A stretch of DNA of 64,000 bases from assembly GCA_019279435.1 (NCBI GenBank), contig JAAALK010000289.1, forward strand, positions 33,795,067 through 33,859,066. Reading direction: 5' to 3'. Numbering within the stretch: the first letter of the stretch is position 1; every line of letters starts with the position of its first letter. A model generated the notes under the pieces. The model ran no database searches. It saw only the letters and a list, made by a program, of their open reading frames with translations, and was not told the DNA's origin. This stretch comes from Zizania palustris. Its lineage: Eukaryota; Streptophyta; Magnoliopsida; Poales; Poaceae. A program made the position numbers and the translations under genes. Positions 47,001 through 58,692 of the stretch are shown here, piece after piece.

Positions 47001-48671
47001 TCCCCGCTTTTCTGCGCCCTACAGCGAGCTGTCTGCGCGTCGTCCGCGCGAGCGCAGTCATCCACCGCCAAATCCAGGCCGCCGCTGTCGTCGCCATCGG
47101 ACTCGTTGGATTAAACTGTTTCTGGCATTTGCTTTTCAGTAGAGAAAAGGGAGAAGGAGATAGGAGAGAGAACAAGAGAGGTAATGTATGCGGGATGGGC
47201 AGTGGAGAGATAGCAGTCTTGGGCAGTGCTAACACTGAAGCAGTTGGGGGCAGGTGCAATGAGATAGATAAAGTAAAAGAGATAAAAAAATATGCAGAAA
47301 ACAGGCAGGTAAAAAGTAAGGGGCTGTGAGGAGATACAATAAAAGAGAAAGAGATAGAAAAATAGGAAGGTAATATATTATGTAATTATTTATTGACCGA
47401 TTAATAGGTTGACCGATTAATTCAGTTAATCCCCGATTAACCGATTAATCACTACTCGGTGGTCGACCGATCAGCTACCGATCACCGATTTTTCTAACAC
47501 TGCTCTTGTCATTTCATACTCAAATCTTAGTCTCTCCATACCCAAACACTTCATTATAATCTGCATCCTAGATTATAATAATCCAGGTTGCCAAACAACT
47601 CAGCTTGTTTTTCTCTAGATTATTATAAGCCAACTTATTAAAATCCTCACGTATAAGCTGGATTATAATAATCCCAAGCTGAAACAAACACTGTGAAGCT
47701 CGGATACCCCCCAAATCCTGCGTACCCGTATCGGATTCGTATCCGGATACGTATCCGATATGGCCGGATACGTATCCGGTGCGTATCCTGCCATTTTTGA
47801 TTTTCCAAAAAAATAAAAAAACCCAGATACGTATCCGCTACGGCTCGCCGGCGCGGGATACGGCAAACAGAGGAGGGAGAAATTGCCCGACGCCCAGCCC
47901 GTGACCTCCCCCGACCCCCATACCTGTGCGGCTGTGCCCTAACTCGCGGTCTCACGTCGCCCTAGAGTCGCCGCCGCACCGCCAGTCACCGCCGCCGCCA
48001 GTCGCCGCCGGCCGTGCCGCCGCAGGCCCGCCGCTCCGCCGGCCCGTCGCAGTTCGCGGTCGGTCTCACGCGGCCGCGCGCTTGGAGCTGGAGGCGAGGC
48101 TCTTCGGTCTTCGCTGCCCTGCCGGAGTCGAGCACGCCGAGTCGCCGACGACGCCGACGACGCCGCTCCAGCCTCCAGCAGTCCAGCTCCAGCCCGCTAG
48201 GCGAGCCGCGCTCGGTTCGCAGTGAGCAAGTGAGCGGATCTGTTTTTTCACTTTTTCAGTATTTGTTTTCCAAGCGCTGAGTACTTATAATAGTGATTTG
48301 AGTTCTGATTTAGTGATTTTATTAGTAGTTTAGTACTGTGTTTTATTTGTTTGTGACTTTGTGTGAATTTAATTCGTAGATTGATGGATAGTAATAGTGG
48401 ATCGGGATTTGATGGCTCAAATGCATCTGAGTATAATAGTGGTAGTGGTAGTGGAAGTGGTAATACGGATCATCTTGCAAGTAATGCTGCTATGGCAAGT
48501 CAATTTCTACTTAATTATGTTGGATTGTCAAATTTGCTACTTAATTATGTTGGATTGTCACATTTGCTACTTAATTATGTTGGATTGTCATATTTGCTAC
48601 TTAATTATGCTTCTGTGTGTGTTTATTTTCATATTGAATTCATATTATTATTTTTCTGTGTGTTAACTTGT

Positions 48672-48714
<43 letters not shown>

Positions 48715-51426
48715 GTATCACCGTATCCATGTTTTTTGGAAAATGCCGTATCGAAGTATCGCGGTATCGCGTATCCGTATCCGTATCCACGTATCCGGGC
48801 AACATAGAACAAACAGGGCCTTAAACATTGAGTTGGATTAAGGGTTGTCAAAATGGATTAAGATGCATTAGAAGATCCTGTTACATCATATATGTATTCT
48901 CTGCATAGGTACATGGCCCATCTTGTCAGTTAATCATATGTTCAATTCGGCCAACATAACGGAATACATCTGACCAAACAAAACCACTTATGTGCATTGT
49001 GCAGACCAATCTTGAGCCACCTTGACATGTGTAGGCAACCAAATGCTATCAATGTCCTTGAATCCTTAATTCACTGGAATAATTGATTACTTTATCTTGG
49101 TTACTTGATTACTGATTTAACCAGTATAAATTAACATGGCCCCCTTGCACGCACCATATGAATGTCATGAATAGAGAACTTTGAGGAAACTCTTGATGCT
49201 ACGACCTACAATACATTCATTATTGTTTACCTCATGGATTAAAGACTTTTCATTGTAAGGTCAATCTGTTAGTACTCCCCCTTTTTTCATCTTAACTGTC
49301 AACCATCCTGTTATTTGTTGCCTTTTGGACCAGAGCACAAAATATTATTTTCCAACTCGCCTTTTCTGGTAACTTGTCAGGAAAAGGTTTGGTGACCACA
49401 AAGGGGTTTAAAGGTTCATTTGCTGATGCTGCATCTTCTGCTAAGGTAATGATTTGCATTGCACATGTTTGTTTCGTTTGCAGCAGATGTTTCTTAGTTC
49501 ATAGCTCATGTCAGTATTTTGTCTTTTGCTCTAGATATTTGCTGTTCTTGCTGGTGTTCAAAGTTTGGTTTCTTGCTCTCTGAGACAGCTACGTGGGAAA
49601 GATGATGGTTAGTCACTCAGTCTTGATTTCTACTCTGCTCATTTCTTTCTCTAGGAAACTATGTTCCAATCTGTAGAATGTAATAAAAATATGTAGTATA
49701 ATCATTAACTTGTGAATCCTTTTTTATCTGCAGTTCTCAATGCTGGAGTTGCAGGCTGTTGCACTGGCCTTGCCCTGAGTTTCCCAGGTAAAGTTACAGC
49801 AAACAATGAATAGCTGTGAAAATTTTAAATTTACAACCTGTTCCTGGAAGTGCTGGGTTGGACTGGAATTATATAAACAAGAGCAATCTTCTTTATGCTG
49901 TGCTATGGAATAGGCATTGTTGCTAAGGCGCTGCTTAGGCGACACAAAGCGGTAAGGCAGGAGCAGGGGTTAAGGCGTTGACTATGCCTTACGTTTCCTC
50001 AGCCTTGTGGGGAAAAATCAGAGGGAGGGTAACAAAGAGTGGGATAAACCCATCCTGGAATGCTAGCGGCTGGTGTTTCCACCCTGCCACGGATCTGCGC
50101 CGCCATCCTCCCATCTGCCTCATGGACAGCATCCTCCCTTCTTTATTCTGACTCCTGGTGGAGCATCTGAGCCCATGAGCTACCGCCATTGGTGCTTGTT
50201 ACTAGCGCAAGAGTGCTAGAGAGGGGAAGATAGTGCAGAGGAGAGGACGCAGCAGAGAGAAGATCGAGGAGAGAAGGATTCAGCAGAGAATAGTCTGCTT
50301 TAGTGCAAGGAGAGAGGGTGGCGGCTGCTGATCTGGGAGAGGGAGCAGTGCTGGTAGTGCTCCTGTGCTAATGCAAGAGAGGAAGTAACCTGGCTGATGG
50401 GTTATAGATGGATTGTTGGGCTAGACTTAATTGCACAGTACTAGTGTGTAGTGGCTGGCTGGATGCAATTTTGCCCATAGCTTTTCTCCTTTGATTGTAT
50501 AAGGCTTTGCCTCACCTTACCTTACGCCTAACACTTAGTTTGTAAGGCGGGGTTAGGTCGCCTTGTTTGGCCTTGCCACTTTAACAACCATGGGAATTGG
50601 TGGTTTCAATTACAACAATGTTGGCATTATTCATTGAGAACACAGGCAGTCTTTTGGGAGTTATTAGTCTCTGGCATTAGTTTTTAAGTTGATGCTTGTC
50701 AGGCTTAACAATTTTTGAAGTTCCCCTCAGTTTGTTCCATAGGCATAAATGCCTTTATTGCCTATATTGTTGTTAAGGCTTCCTAAACTATTTTGCTTTG
50801 GATAGTACACCTGAGATATTTGTTTACTTTCACTGCTATTGCTATTTATTTTATGTCCACTTTTTCTTTTTTGCTGTATCAACGTGTACACAATGTTTGC
50901 ATTTAAGCTGTTCATTTATGTTTTGTTTTTTTTCGCATTGGTAGGATGAAGCATTACAAAACTCAAATTGGTAGGATGAAGCATTACAAAACTCACAATT
51001 TTCTCATGAGATCGCGTGTTACTTATCATAATTTAGAACACACTTTTCTCCTATGACAAATGGCTCCTGATTTGCATGAGATCATTACTTTAATAGTGAT
51101 ATCTGGTCTTCCTACATAGGGAATGTTAACCAGAAGTTCATAGTTTCTACCTATTCATTACCTGATTGCCCCTTTTCTTCTTTCGTGTTCCAGGTGCACC
51201 ACAAACACTGATTCAGAGCTGCCTGACATTCGGAACTTTCTCATACATCATAGAGATGCTCAATAAACAGGAACCTGCTCTAGCGTTTCCATCTGCCACT
51301 GGCAAAAAGGATCTGAAGGCCGCCGGACAGAAAGTTCTTCCTCCCTTCACACTCCCTCTCCCCCAGGAGGCCATGGAGGGTTTCCCCTCATTCCAGAACA
51401 TTTTGTCAAAGTTCCAAGGTAAGTGA
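44035..51426 (+). CDS. Tim17/Tim22/Tim23 (PRAT) family membrane protein, 238 aa, five exons
   Basis: Exons 44035-44326, 49381-49445, 49535-49607, 49734-49787 and 51194-51426. All introns are GT..AG and in phase. The N-terminus is acidic and disordered (MEEEEGFSSD, DTTDAESSDE), with no cleavable presequence. The membrane domain runs from about residue 78 to 185 with Gly-rich helices (AGSLVGAVVGYG, IFAVLAGVQSLV, VAGCCTGLALSF, TFGTFSYIIEML). Residues 139-155 fit the second half of the PRAT signature, R-x3-D-x6-[GAS]-G-x3-G. The C-terminus is soluble and Pro-rich. PRAT proteins form preprotein or amino-acid channels in mitochondrial or plastid membranes. From memory, the closest relatives are the Arabidopsis At4g26670/At5g55510 pair, named TIM22-2/TIM22-3. 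Which organelle it targets cannot be read from the sequence. Confidence 0.93.
44810..44957. repeat. Two-copy 75-bp tandem duplication in intron 1
   Basis: 44810-44884 and 44885-44957 both run TAAGTG..ACATGAAAT..TTTTCTT/CTTTGGTGCTTTTAGTTAA to TTCTCTCCA, with several substitutions. It lies in the first intron of the Tim17/22/23-type gene. Confidence 0.8.
46620..47502. mobile_element. hAT-type non-autonomous element (883 bp), target duplication CTCTTGTC
   Basis: Ends CAGTGTT and AACACTG, flanked by the perfect 8-bp duplication CTCTTGTC (46612-46619 and 47503-47510), both diagnostic for hAT elements. The subterminal parts are arrays of the CCGATTAATCGG palindrome. The middle is a GC-rich stretch, probably a captured or promoter-like segment, with open frames of low complexity. 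No transposase domain. Lies in intron 1 of the Tim17/22/23-type gene. Confidence 0.93.
48500..48611. repeat. 30-bp tandem repeat, nearly four units
   Basis: Units TTGCTACTTAATTATGTTGG plus ATTGTCA-type joints, each 30 bp. An even multiple of three bases, so it encodes a repeated (S)xLLLNYVGL decapeptide in the local frame. It lies inside the second hAT-like element. Confidence 0.85.
48672..48714. repeat. (TA)n(CA)n microsatellite
   Basis: About ten TA units followed by about eleven CA units. Confidence 0.95.
49915..50592. mobile_element. hAT-like element (678 bp) in intron 4 of the Tim17/22/23-type gene
   Basis: Begins CATTGTTGCTAAGGCG and ends GTGGC-like GCCACTTTAACAACCATG (imperfect inverted ends). 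Flanked by GGAATAGG and GGAATTGG, seven of eight bases matching. Its subterminal regions repeat AAGGCG/CGCCTTA motifs and the centre is GA-rich. No coding capacity. Confidence 0.72.
50937..50995. repeat. Two-copy 30-bp tandem duplication in intron 4
   Basis: The unit ATTGGTAGGATGAAGCATTA plus CAAAACTCA occurs twice with no visible mismatch, 250 bases before exon 5. Confidence 0.9.
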
Positions 51427-53290
51427 ATCACCACGCGGAATGATGGGTACCTTCACCTCTTCCCTCCCCGTTGGATTTTGTACATGTAAATGCATCGTCT
51501 GAGTTTTTCTTTTACTCGAATGCGTGGTCTAAAGTAGCGGATTGCGAATTGTGATGACCCTACCATACTCTGTTGAATAACAGTTTTGTGTTTTCTTATC
51601 CAACTAAGGTGGTAGTGCGTATTCATTTGCGACATGATGCTCCGGATGGCTTCTCTACAGACTTAACAGAGTTCATGGTTTGTTAATACAGTAGATCTCG
51701 ACATCGTTAGCGACTCTTAGGTGCGTTTGGTTGCAAGAATGTTACTTTGTAGATTTCTGTGTTCGGCGTGGAATGTTTGCTAAGAATATAGTATTACGAT
51801 GGTATTGAGACTCTAGTAGTTGGTGGTAAGATTTCTTTTCGAACGGGTAGCTATTTTATACATGCCACGCTTCCAAAATTACCTATTTTTCAGCAACAAA
51901 ATACACCAAAACTATTGCTTAGATAGCCTTTTCGTTATTCCAAGCTACTCGTATTTGTTAGCTTTATAATCTATAATATTTAATTAATCAATGCATTAAT
52001 TATTTGAATTTTTATTTCAGTCATTTTAGCGTAGAGCATCTCAAGAGATCCTCTAATTTTTATTCGAAACCATTCTGAACTCTGTCTTTTCTTAAAAATC
52101 AATGTAGTAGTTTTTTATAATCCTTATCCCTATTTTTTAAATTTTGTAAATAAATCCTATAATTTGTGATAATTTTGTGTGAAGTTATGATACTTTTAAA
52201 TGTGTTATTTCACAACATGTAGGGTAGGGAGAAAAACTGCACACGTAAGACAAAAAAATTAGCATGAATGAAAATAGGGATAATCATATATTTGAGAGAG
52301 GCATATTTGAGAGAGATGAGATGAGAAATGATTTAGGAAATAGATTAGGAAAAGGACTTATTTAGTGGATAATTGAAGCTTTATTTTTCACTAATATGCA
52401 TAAATTAGTTAGTTTTTCGGAGATGTTTTTAGATTAGCTTTCTAACGAAATCTTACAAGTTTTTTCACGTAGAATATTAAATTCACTTGAATCTTAATAA
52501 GTACGCCCTAAATAGACTAGATGACCTCATTTATCATTGTCATCCATATAAGTGGCAAATAATTAAATTGTATAAATTTTTTAGTGGTAAATCCTCAAAA
52601 TCCATGTTTCAATAGTTCATATTGAAATTTCATAATTTTATGGAATTTTGATGGCCCCGGTAGGAATTAATCAAGGCCAAAAAATCAGTTTTTAAAATGT
52701 ATATAAATTTATGCAAATTTGGTCAAATCTGAATAAATTTCAAATTTGATGACGCGATTTTTTTCTGAAATTTCGGTTCTTGCGGTACCCCTAAAGTTTT
52801 TTTTTGGCGTTTCTAAACATTTAATCCTACTCTACTCTAGCTCAGGCAACCTGCAAGTACGTTAATATTGTTCCAATTACCCACGCATCGCACGTATTCC
52901 ACATGAACATCCCACACGTGTGCCTCAAAGAGACAGAGGCAAACGACAAATCCTAAACTTTTTTTGTTTAATTCCTGGTGAAAGCACACCAACTTAATGT
53001 GTTTGATTCAGAAGGAAAAAAACAAGAAAAATAAAATAATCAAAGCAAGCACTAGCTGTTGAAACGTGCTACAAAAATGGAAAATTCATTCGGGCTGGGC
53101 TGATGAGCCGTTGTTTATTTTCTATTTCTATCTTCATTCTGCGCATAACTTTCTGAAATTTCAATTTTTTTAAGAAATCACCATAAAGCGTCATAAATAA
53201 GTCACCTAGTATCTACATTTTTTCCATAAATTTTTAATTTTCAAATTTGAATTTGAATTTTAAATTAGACCGATCGGTTTAACCGCTCGA
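51427..53290. other. 3' flank of the Tim17/22/23-type gene and AT-rich intergenic DNA
   Basis: The first 200-300 bases are the likely 3' untranslated region. From 51719 (GGTGCGTTTGGTTGC) an AT-rich stretch could include a decayed MITE, but no right end was confirmed. No coding signature on either strand. Confidence 0.4.
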
Positions 53291-54135
53291 AGAAGTCATA
53301 TATCTTAGATTGACCTAGAAATTCCATTAAAATGACCGCTACGTCAAAACCCTTTACAAATTACAAGTCAATAATGGTATAATAGGGACCCTTGAATGTC
53401 AAAATCATATCTTCTGAACCTTGATATACTCATGCACAAATCCTTTTACCACACATCATCAGTTAAGCTCAAGGTGAGATTTGTACCACCCTTGTGATAG
53501 CTCGACACTTCACTCGATCAAGTAGTGGATTAATCATGATTAACTCTTTAGTCATAGTGGCTTGGTCATACACTTTCTCAATCCAACTATCTCGAGAGGC
53601 TTACAGACGTCTCTCTTGTTATTTAGGAGGGGTAAATTCTATTTTGATCGCTCACATTTCATGACATATTTCATAAATACATGAAAGCAACCTTTATAAC
53701 TACCTAGTTATGGAATAACGTTTGGAAACCCCTAAGTATGTTACTACATAATCTGGAATCAATGACGATCTCAAGTTAAAAGATTCTTCAGGTACATCAT
53801 TTGAGATGATAACTGATGGTATGTTAAGAATAACAATCCCAGTAGTATCTCAAAGTGGGTCTATCCAACATCATGTTCTCTAACATGTGTCCACATTACT
53901 GATTTGATATCTCTATATCTATGATCCGTGAAACATGATCATCAATCAAATGTGCTAATCTATAAAATATCATTGTCCCACATAATGATATGAGATTAGG
54001 GATTATTTAGAATAACATCATGATAAAATAAAGAGTCTCACAAACAAATCACATACTTGCTGATCAATGTAAAAGATAATTATTCAATGAACAAGATAAT
54101 CAATTATCCGAAATTACATTAGCATAGATAAGACA
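53291..54135 (-). repeat. Probable 3' LTR of the copia element, outer end unresolved
   Basis: On the minus strand the purine tract CATGAGGGAAGG is followed at 54135 by TGTCTTATCTATGC, the expected LTR start after the RNase H stop. Sequence downstream is AT-rich and noncoding. I could not find the CA end or a target duplication, so the left limit is arbitrary. Confidence 0.45.
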
Positions 54136-56613
54136 CCTTCCCTCATGCACGTACACTAAACTTAATCACATAAATATATAATACCCATAGAGTTCAAGTA
54201 TGCTTCATGCTTAGGCCACGAGAGAGGCTTCATCAACGGATCGACAATGTTCGAATCTGTGTGTACCTTGTATATCTTTACATCACCTCTATCTATGATC
54301 TCTCGTATGAGGTGATGACGCCGTAGTATGTGCATAGACTTCTGGTGCGATCTAGGCTTATTGGCTTGTGTAATGGCACCTCTATTGTCGCAAAAGAGGT
54401 CCACTGGACTGGACGCACTAGGGACAACACCTAACTCCGAAACAAAATTTTCTAATCCAAACAACCTCTTTGGTAGCTTCAGAAGCTGCTATATACTTGG
54501 CCTCCATTGTTGTATCTGTAATTATTTCTTGCTTGTAACTTTTCTAACTCACCGCGCCTCCATTAAGACAAAACACAAATCTAAACTACGATCTCGAATC
54601 ATCCTTGTTAGTTTGGAAGCTAGCGTCGGTGTAACTATTTACAATGAGCTCCTCCGTACCTCCGTAGACTAGAAACATATCCTTAGTTCTTATAAAGTAC
54701 TTGAGGATAGTCTTTACTATTTCCTAGTGACATTCACTCGGGTTTAATTGGTACCTGCTCGTAACACTTAGAGCATAGGAGACATCTGGACGTGTATAAA
54801 ACATGTCATACATGATGAATCCAATTGTAGAAGCATACAAGATCATACTTATCTTCTCAAGCTCATCAAGTGACGAGGGACACTGAATCTTGATGAGAGT
54901 ACTACCATGTGACATTGATAAGAAACCTTTCTTCGAATCTTGCATATTGAACCATTTTAATACTTTATCGATGTACGTGATTTGACTTAATCCTATTAGC
55001 CTTCTCGACCTATCTCTATAGATCTTTATGCCCAAGATGTATGTTGTCTCTCTAGGATCTTTCATTGAGAAAATTTTTCATAACCAAGATTTAACACATA
55101 AAGCATTGAAATATCATTTCCAATCAACAATATGTCATCTACATATAAGACGAGGAATTCAAGTGCGCTCTCACTTGCTTTTTTATAAATACAAGGCTCT
55201 TCTTCATTCTTGATGAAACCAAACCATTTAATCACTTCATCAAAATGAAGATTCTAACTCCGAGAAGTTTGCTTCAGCCCATAAATGGATTTTTGTAGCT
55301 TGCATATTTTCCTAGCATTTTTTGGATCGACAAAACATTCAAACTGTGTTATGTACACATCCTCACTTAGGTTTCCATTGAGGAAAGTTGTTTTGACATC
55401 CATTTTTCATATCTCATTGTCATAATATGTGGAAATTGCTAGAATGATATGGATAGACTTTAGCATTGCGACAGACAAAAACGTTTCATCATAATCAACA
55501 CCTTGAATTTGCTTGAAAACTTTCACAAACAATCATGCTTTGTAGATGTGAATATTTCCATCAACGTCTATCATTTTTCTTAAAAATCCATTTACACTCT
55601 ATATTTTTAAACCATTAGATGGATCAAACAAGTTCTAAACTCGATTCTGTCTCATGGATTCTAACTTGGATCTTATGACTCCAAGCCATTTCTTAGAGTC
55701 TGGTTACACCATTGCTTCTGAGTAAGTCTTAAGTTCATCATTATCCAACAATAATATATTGCACTATCATGTGGTTAATAACATAAATTTCTTGGGTCCA
55801 CGACCAACCCTTTCCAACCGACGTGGGGCAGGTGTCTCGACAATAGGTTCTACAACATCTTGCATATAAAGTTGTGGTTCAATAGAAATTGAAAACTTTC
55901 GAGTGGTTCCTGAATCTCTTCGAGTCTCCCACTAACTTCTTTCGAGAGAAACTCTTTATCAATAAAGACACCATTCCACATGACAAACATTTTGCCTTCT
56001 TCTTAGTTATAGAAGTAATATCCTTTGGTTTCCCTAAGATACCCTACAAAGAAGCATTTATTAGATTTGAGATTGAGTTTATCAGATGTCAAATGTTTTA
56101 CATAAGCCTCACAATCCCATATCTTTAGAAAAGACAACCCAGGATGCTTCCCAGTCCATATCTCATATGGTGTCTTCTATATAGATTTAGATGGAACCCC
56201 GTTTAATGTAAAAACACTAGTTTCTAGAGCGTATCCCCAAAATGAAGATGGAAAGTTAGATTGATTCATCATCGATCAGACCATGTCTAACAAAGTTCAG
56301 TTCCTCTGCTCGGACACTCTATTCCATTGAGGCATGCTTAGTGGAGTGAGTTGTGAAATGATTCCACATTGCTTTAGATGATCATTAAACTCATGGTTTA
56401 AATATTCACCTCCATGATCCGATCACATAAATTTAATTGTCTTACTTATGCCTCATTAAATAGATGTAACCAAATCTACTAAAGTCATCGGTAAAAATAA
56501 TGAAGTAATAAAAATCACCTCTAATCATAGAACTCATTGGTCCACATATATCTGTATGTACAAGGGCTATCAATTCATTTTTTCCTCACTTTGACCAATG
56601 AAAGATGTCTTAG

Positions 56614-58692
56614 GGTGCGTTTGGTTCAGCTGTGAGCTATGAAAAGACTGTTGTAAGTGGTCAGCTGTGAAAAAGCTGCTATGAGCTGTCAGTTGTGAAA
56701 AAGCTGAAAGTCGTTTGGTTCAAGCTGTTGTGAAAAAGCTGTTGTGAACTGACAATTGTATAAATTGTCTATAATGACCCTGAGGTTCTAATATGATGTT
56801 TATATGCAAAATGTTCGCAATGGTGTGAACTTTGCATTGAGGACATGTTTTTCACGAAATTATACATTACATATATAAATAAGTACATTGTTCATCTCAG
56901 AAGGCTTGCTAGCTAGATAACTATTCTGTGTCGCTCTCGTATTAGCTAGTGAGGTAGCTATCCTGTAAAACTGAGTGTATATGTGATCTTCAGAAGTAAA
57001 AACAGAAGAGAACATAACATGCGCTCTGGCGTCGGATGATGAGCAAAAATACAAAATAGAACTGAGGAAGCAAGGACCAGTAGGTACATATATCTGAAGC
57101 ACATGTACAACTCTGATATGTTTCTGACTATGTTTCACATATTGGCCAATCTGAATTTCCCCTCAAATCTGACTCCTTTGGACGTGGAACTACGCCAGTG
57201 CACATGTGCTAGTCGTCCTCCGATGGGAACAATTTCAAAGAAATAATACAGATTCATGACAAAGGGAGAACAAAAAATTATTATTGCTAGTCACAAAGGA
57301 ATTTTTGTTCTTACGTCACAAAGTTGAGTGGTGTTTATTTTTTTGTCATGTCCGGTGTGTTTGATGGTTTAAAGGCCACATGTCATACACTCATATGGAA
57401 TAAAAGAGTAAATTCCACAAACTTATATGTGACATGAGAGCAAATCTCCTAAAAAAGATTTCTCCCCTTGAAAAATGGCTAAAAGTTGCCTATTCAGAGT
57501 TTGCAGGTTTGCTCTCAAGTCTGAGGGAGAAAGCTTGCAAAGATATATAGGAGAGTCTAGCTTCCTGAGCTTCTCTAATCTCCGGATAAATCAGATTGCC
57601 ATTGTTGTCGAACTTGCTCGGGGGTTGATATGCTTTGACGAACACTTCTGGTTTGTTGATGAAATGGATATCCAAGAAAACACCAACTTTCCTGATGCAG
57701 TACTGCATCAAAGATCCGCATTAGCTAGTGGGGTAGCAATCATATACCAATATAGCCACGTATATATAAAGAAATGGACTGTGCTCATAAGCAAACAAGA
57801 ATGGAGGTGAAGCATACTGTGTCGGCAGGGAGTTGGGTGTGGGGAGGAGAACCGACGTCCGGCGTCTGGCGTGAAGAGGAGAAGCGGCGGTTGGGGTTGG
57901 GAAGGGAGCGACAAACCTTTGACCTAGTGGCTGGGCTCCATCGTGAGATCTATCAGCGACGATGGCATGGCGTCTTGGAGGCCAGTGTGGGGAGGGGATC
58001 CGTGGCCAGAGTGGGGAGGTGGTGGCCAACCCTAGATTGCTGTGGCCTGGTGTCATGGTTGTTAGGAGTAATCTTGACTTGGAGTTCGTTTCCGGCTCCC
58101 GTGCTGCATGATGCATGCAGGGATTGCAGGCTAAGTCCAAGAGTTAGCTAGCTAGCACGTGTGTGCGTTGCGTGTGTCGTGTGCGTGAGTTTGAGTCATG
58201 CACGTAGCGCAAAGGAGGAGCTGCTAGTCAAATGGAGGTTGTTAGATCGTGGCCAGTTCGGCGCGTGAGTGAGTGGCTCACGTCGTGATCATGCACAAGA
58301 TGGCTGGACGTTGAGGGGTTAGAGCCTCGTGTGAGGACGAGTCCAGTGACTATAAGTCACTATGTACTGCCTCAAATTCGCAAGCGAAATGTAATCAAGT
58401 GAAGGGCGTTTGTCGCCAGATGTTTGTGCGCCTGGGAGTTCCAACAATGGTGAGAAAAAAGCACGAAGGAGGAAGAAATGGGAATAGAAGCGAACCGGTA
58501 TCCCCATAACCAATGGAAGGCGGGTAATTCCTGCCAACTTGTTGTCACCAACGCTGAAAAAAGTAGGTTAGGTGTAGCTGTGGGATTTTGCTCCGGTTGA
58601 ACATGAAAACACAGGTGGGAGTTAGCCTTCTTTGGTTTGGCTTCCACGTTTAGAATGCGAACGCCCGCCCCAACACCGAACCAAACGTAGCC
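56614..58692. mobile_element. TIR DNA element, PIF/Harbinger-like (2079 bp), target duplication TAG
   Basis: Ends GGTGCGTTTGGTTC and GAACCAAACGTAGCC, imperfect inverted termini, flanked by TAG (56611-56613 and 58693-58695). Removing it with one TAG makes the copia integrase frame continuous. Three-base duplications and GGxxxGTTTGG termini fit PIF/Harbinger-type elements, although their usual duplication is TTA/TAA. The interior has no recognised transposase. It has a subterminal CAGCTGTGA repeat cluster (56636-56760) and a minus-strand frame at 57711-57490 of unknown nature. Confidence 0.75.
57490..57711 (-). other. Unrecognised short open frame inside the TIR element
   Basis: Up to 73 codons including FLDIHFINKPEVFVKAYQPP and IYPEIREAQEARLSYISL. 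Composition is protein-like instead of low-complexity, so it may be an exon captured from a host gene or a relic of the element's own gene. No family recognised. The nearby LANTRA/LANADL segments at 56950 and 57715 are similar to each other, suggesting an internal duplication. Confidence 0.3.

Larger units (their letters stand above)
47690..48806. mobile_element. Second hAT-like element in the same intron (about 1.1 kb)
   Basis: Its ends are rich in GGATACG/CGTATCC motifs (GCTCGGATACC at the left, GTATCCGGGCAACATA at the right). It is flanked by AAACAAAC and GAACAAAC, seven of eight matching. A GC-rich first half is followed by an intron-like segment and a short frame starting MDSNSGSGFDGSN (48384), reminiscent of hAT transposase N-termini but quickly degenerating into repeats. 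Borders may be off by a base or two. Confidence 0.65.

Noticed and set aside
46768..47329. Open frames of 98-167 codons on both strands
   Set aside because: GC-rich core of a non-autonomous hAT element; Pro/Ser/Arg-rich, no transposase motif.
47926..48280. Pro/Ala/Arg-rich open frames
   Set aside because: GC-rich half of a hAT-like element, open by composition.
46490..48830. A larger MITE (AATCCCAAGCTG..AACAAACAGGGCC side) that would enclose both hAT elements of intron 1
   Set aside because: The right end is plausible, but no matching left terminus could be found.
57721..58151. Overlapping plus and minus frames of 125-139 codons in the TIR element
   Set aside because: Complementary frames of biased composition with no motif on either strand.
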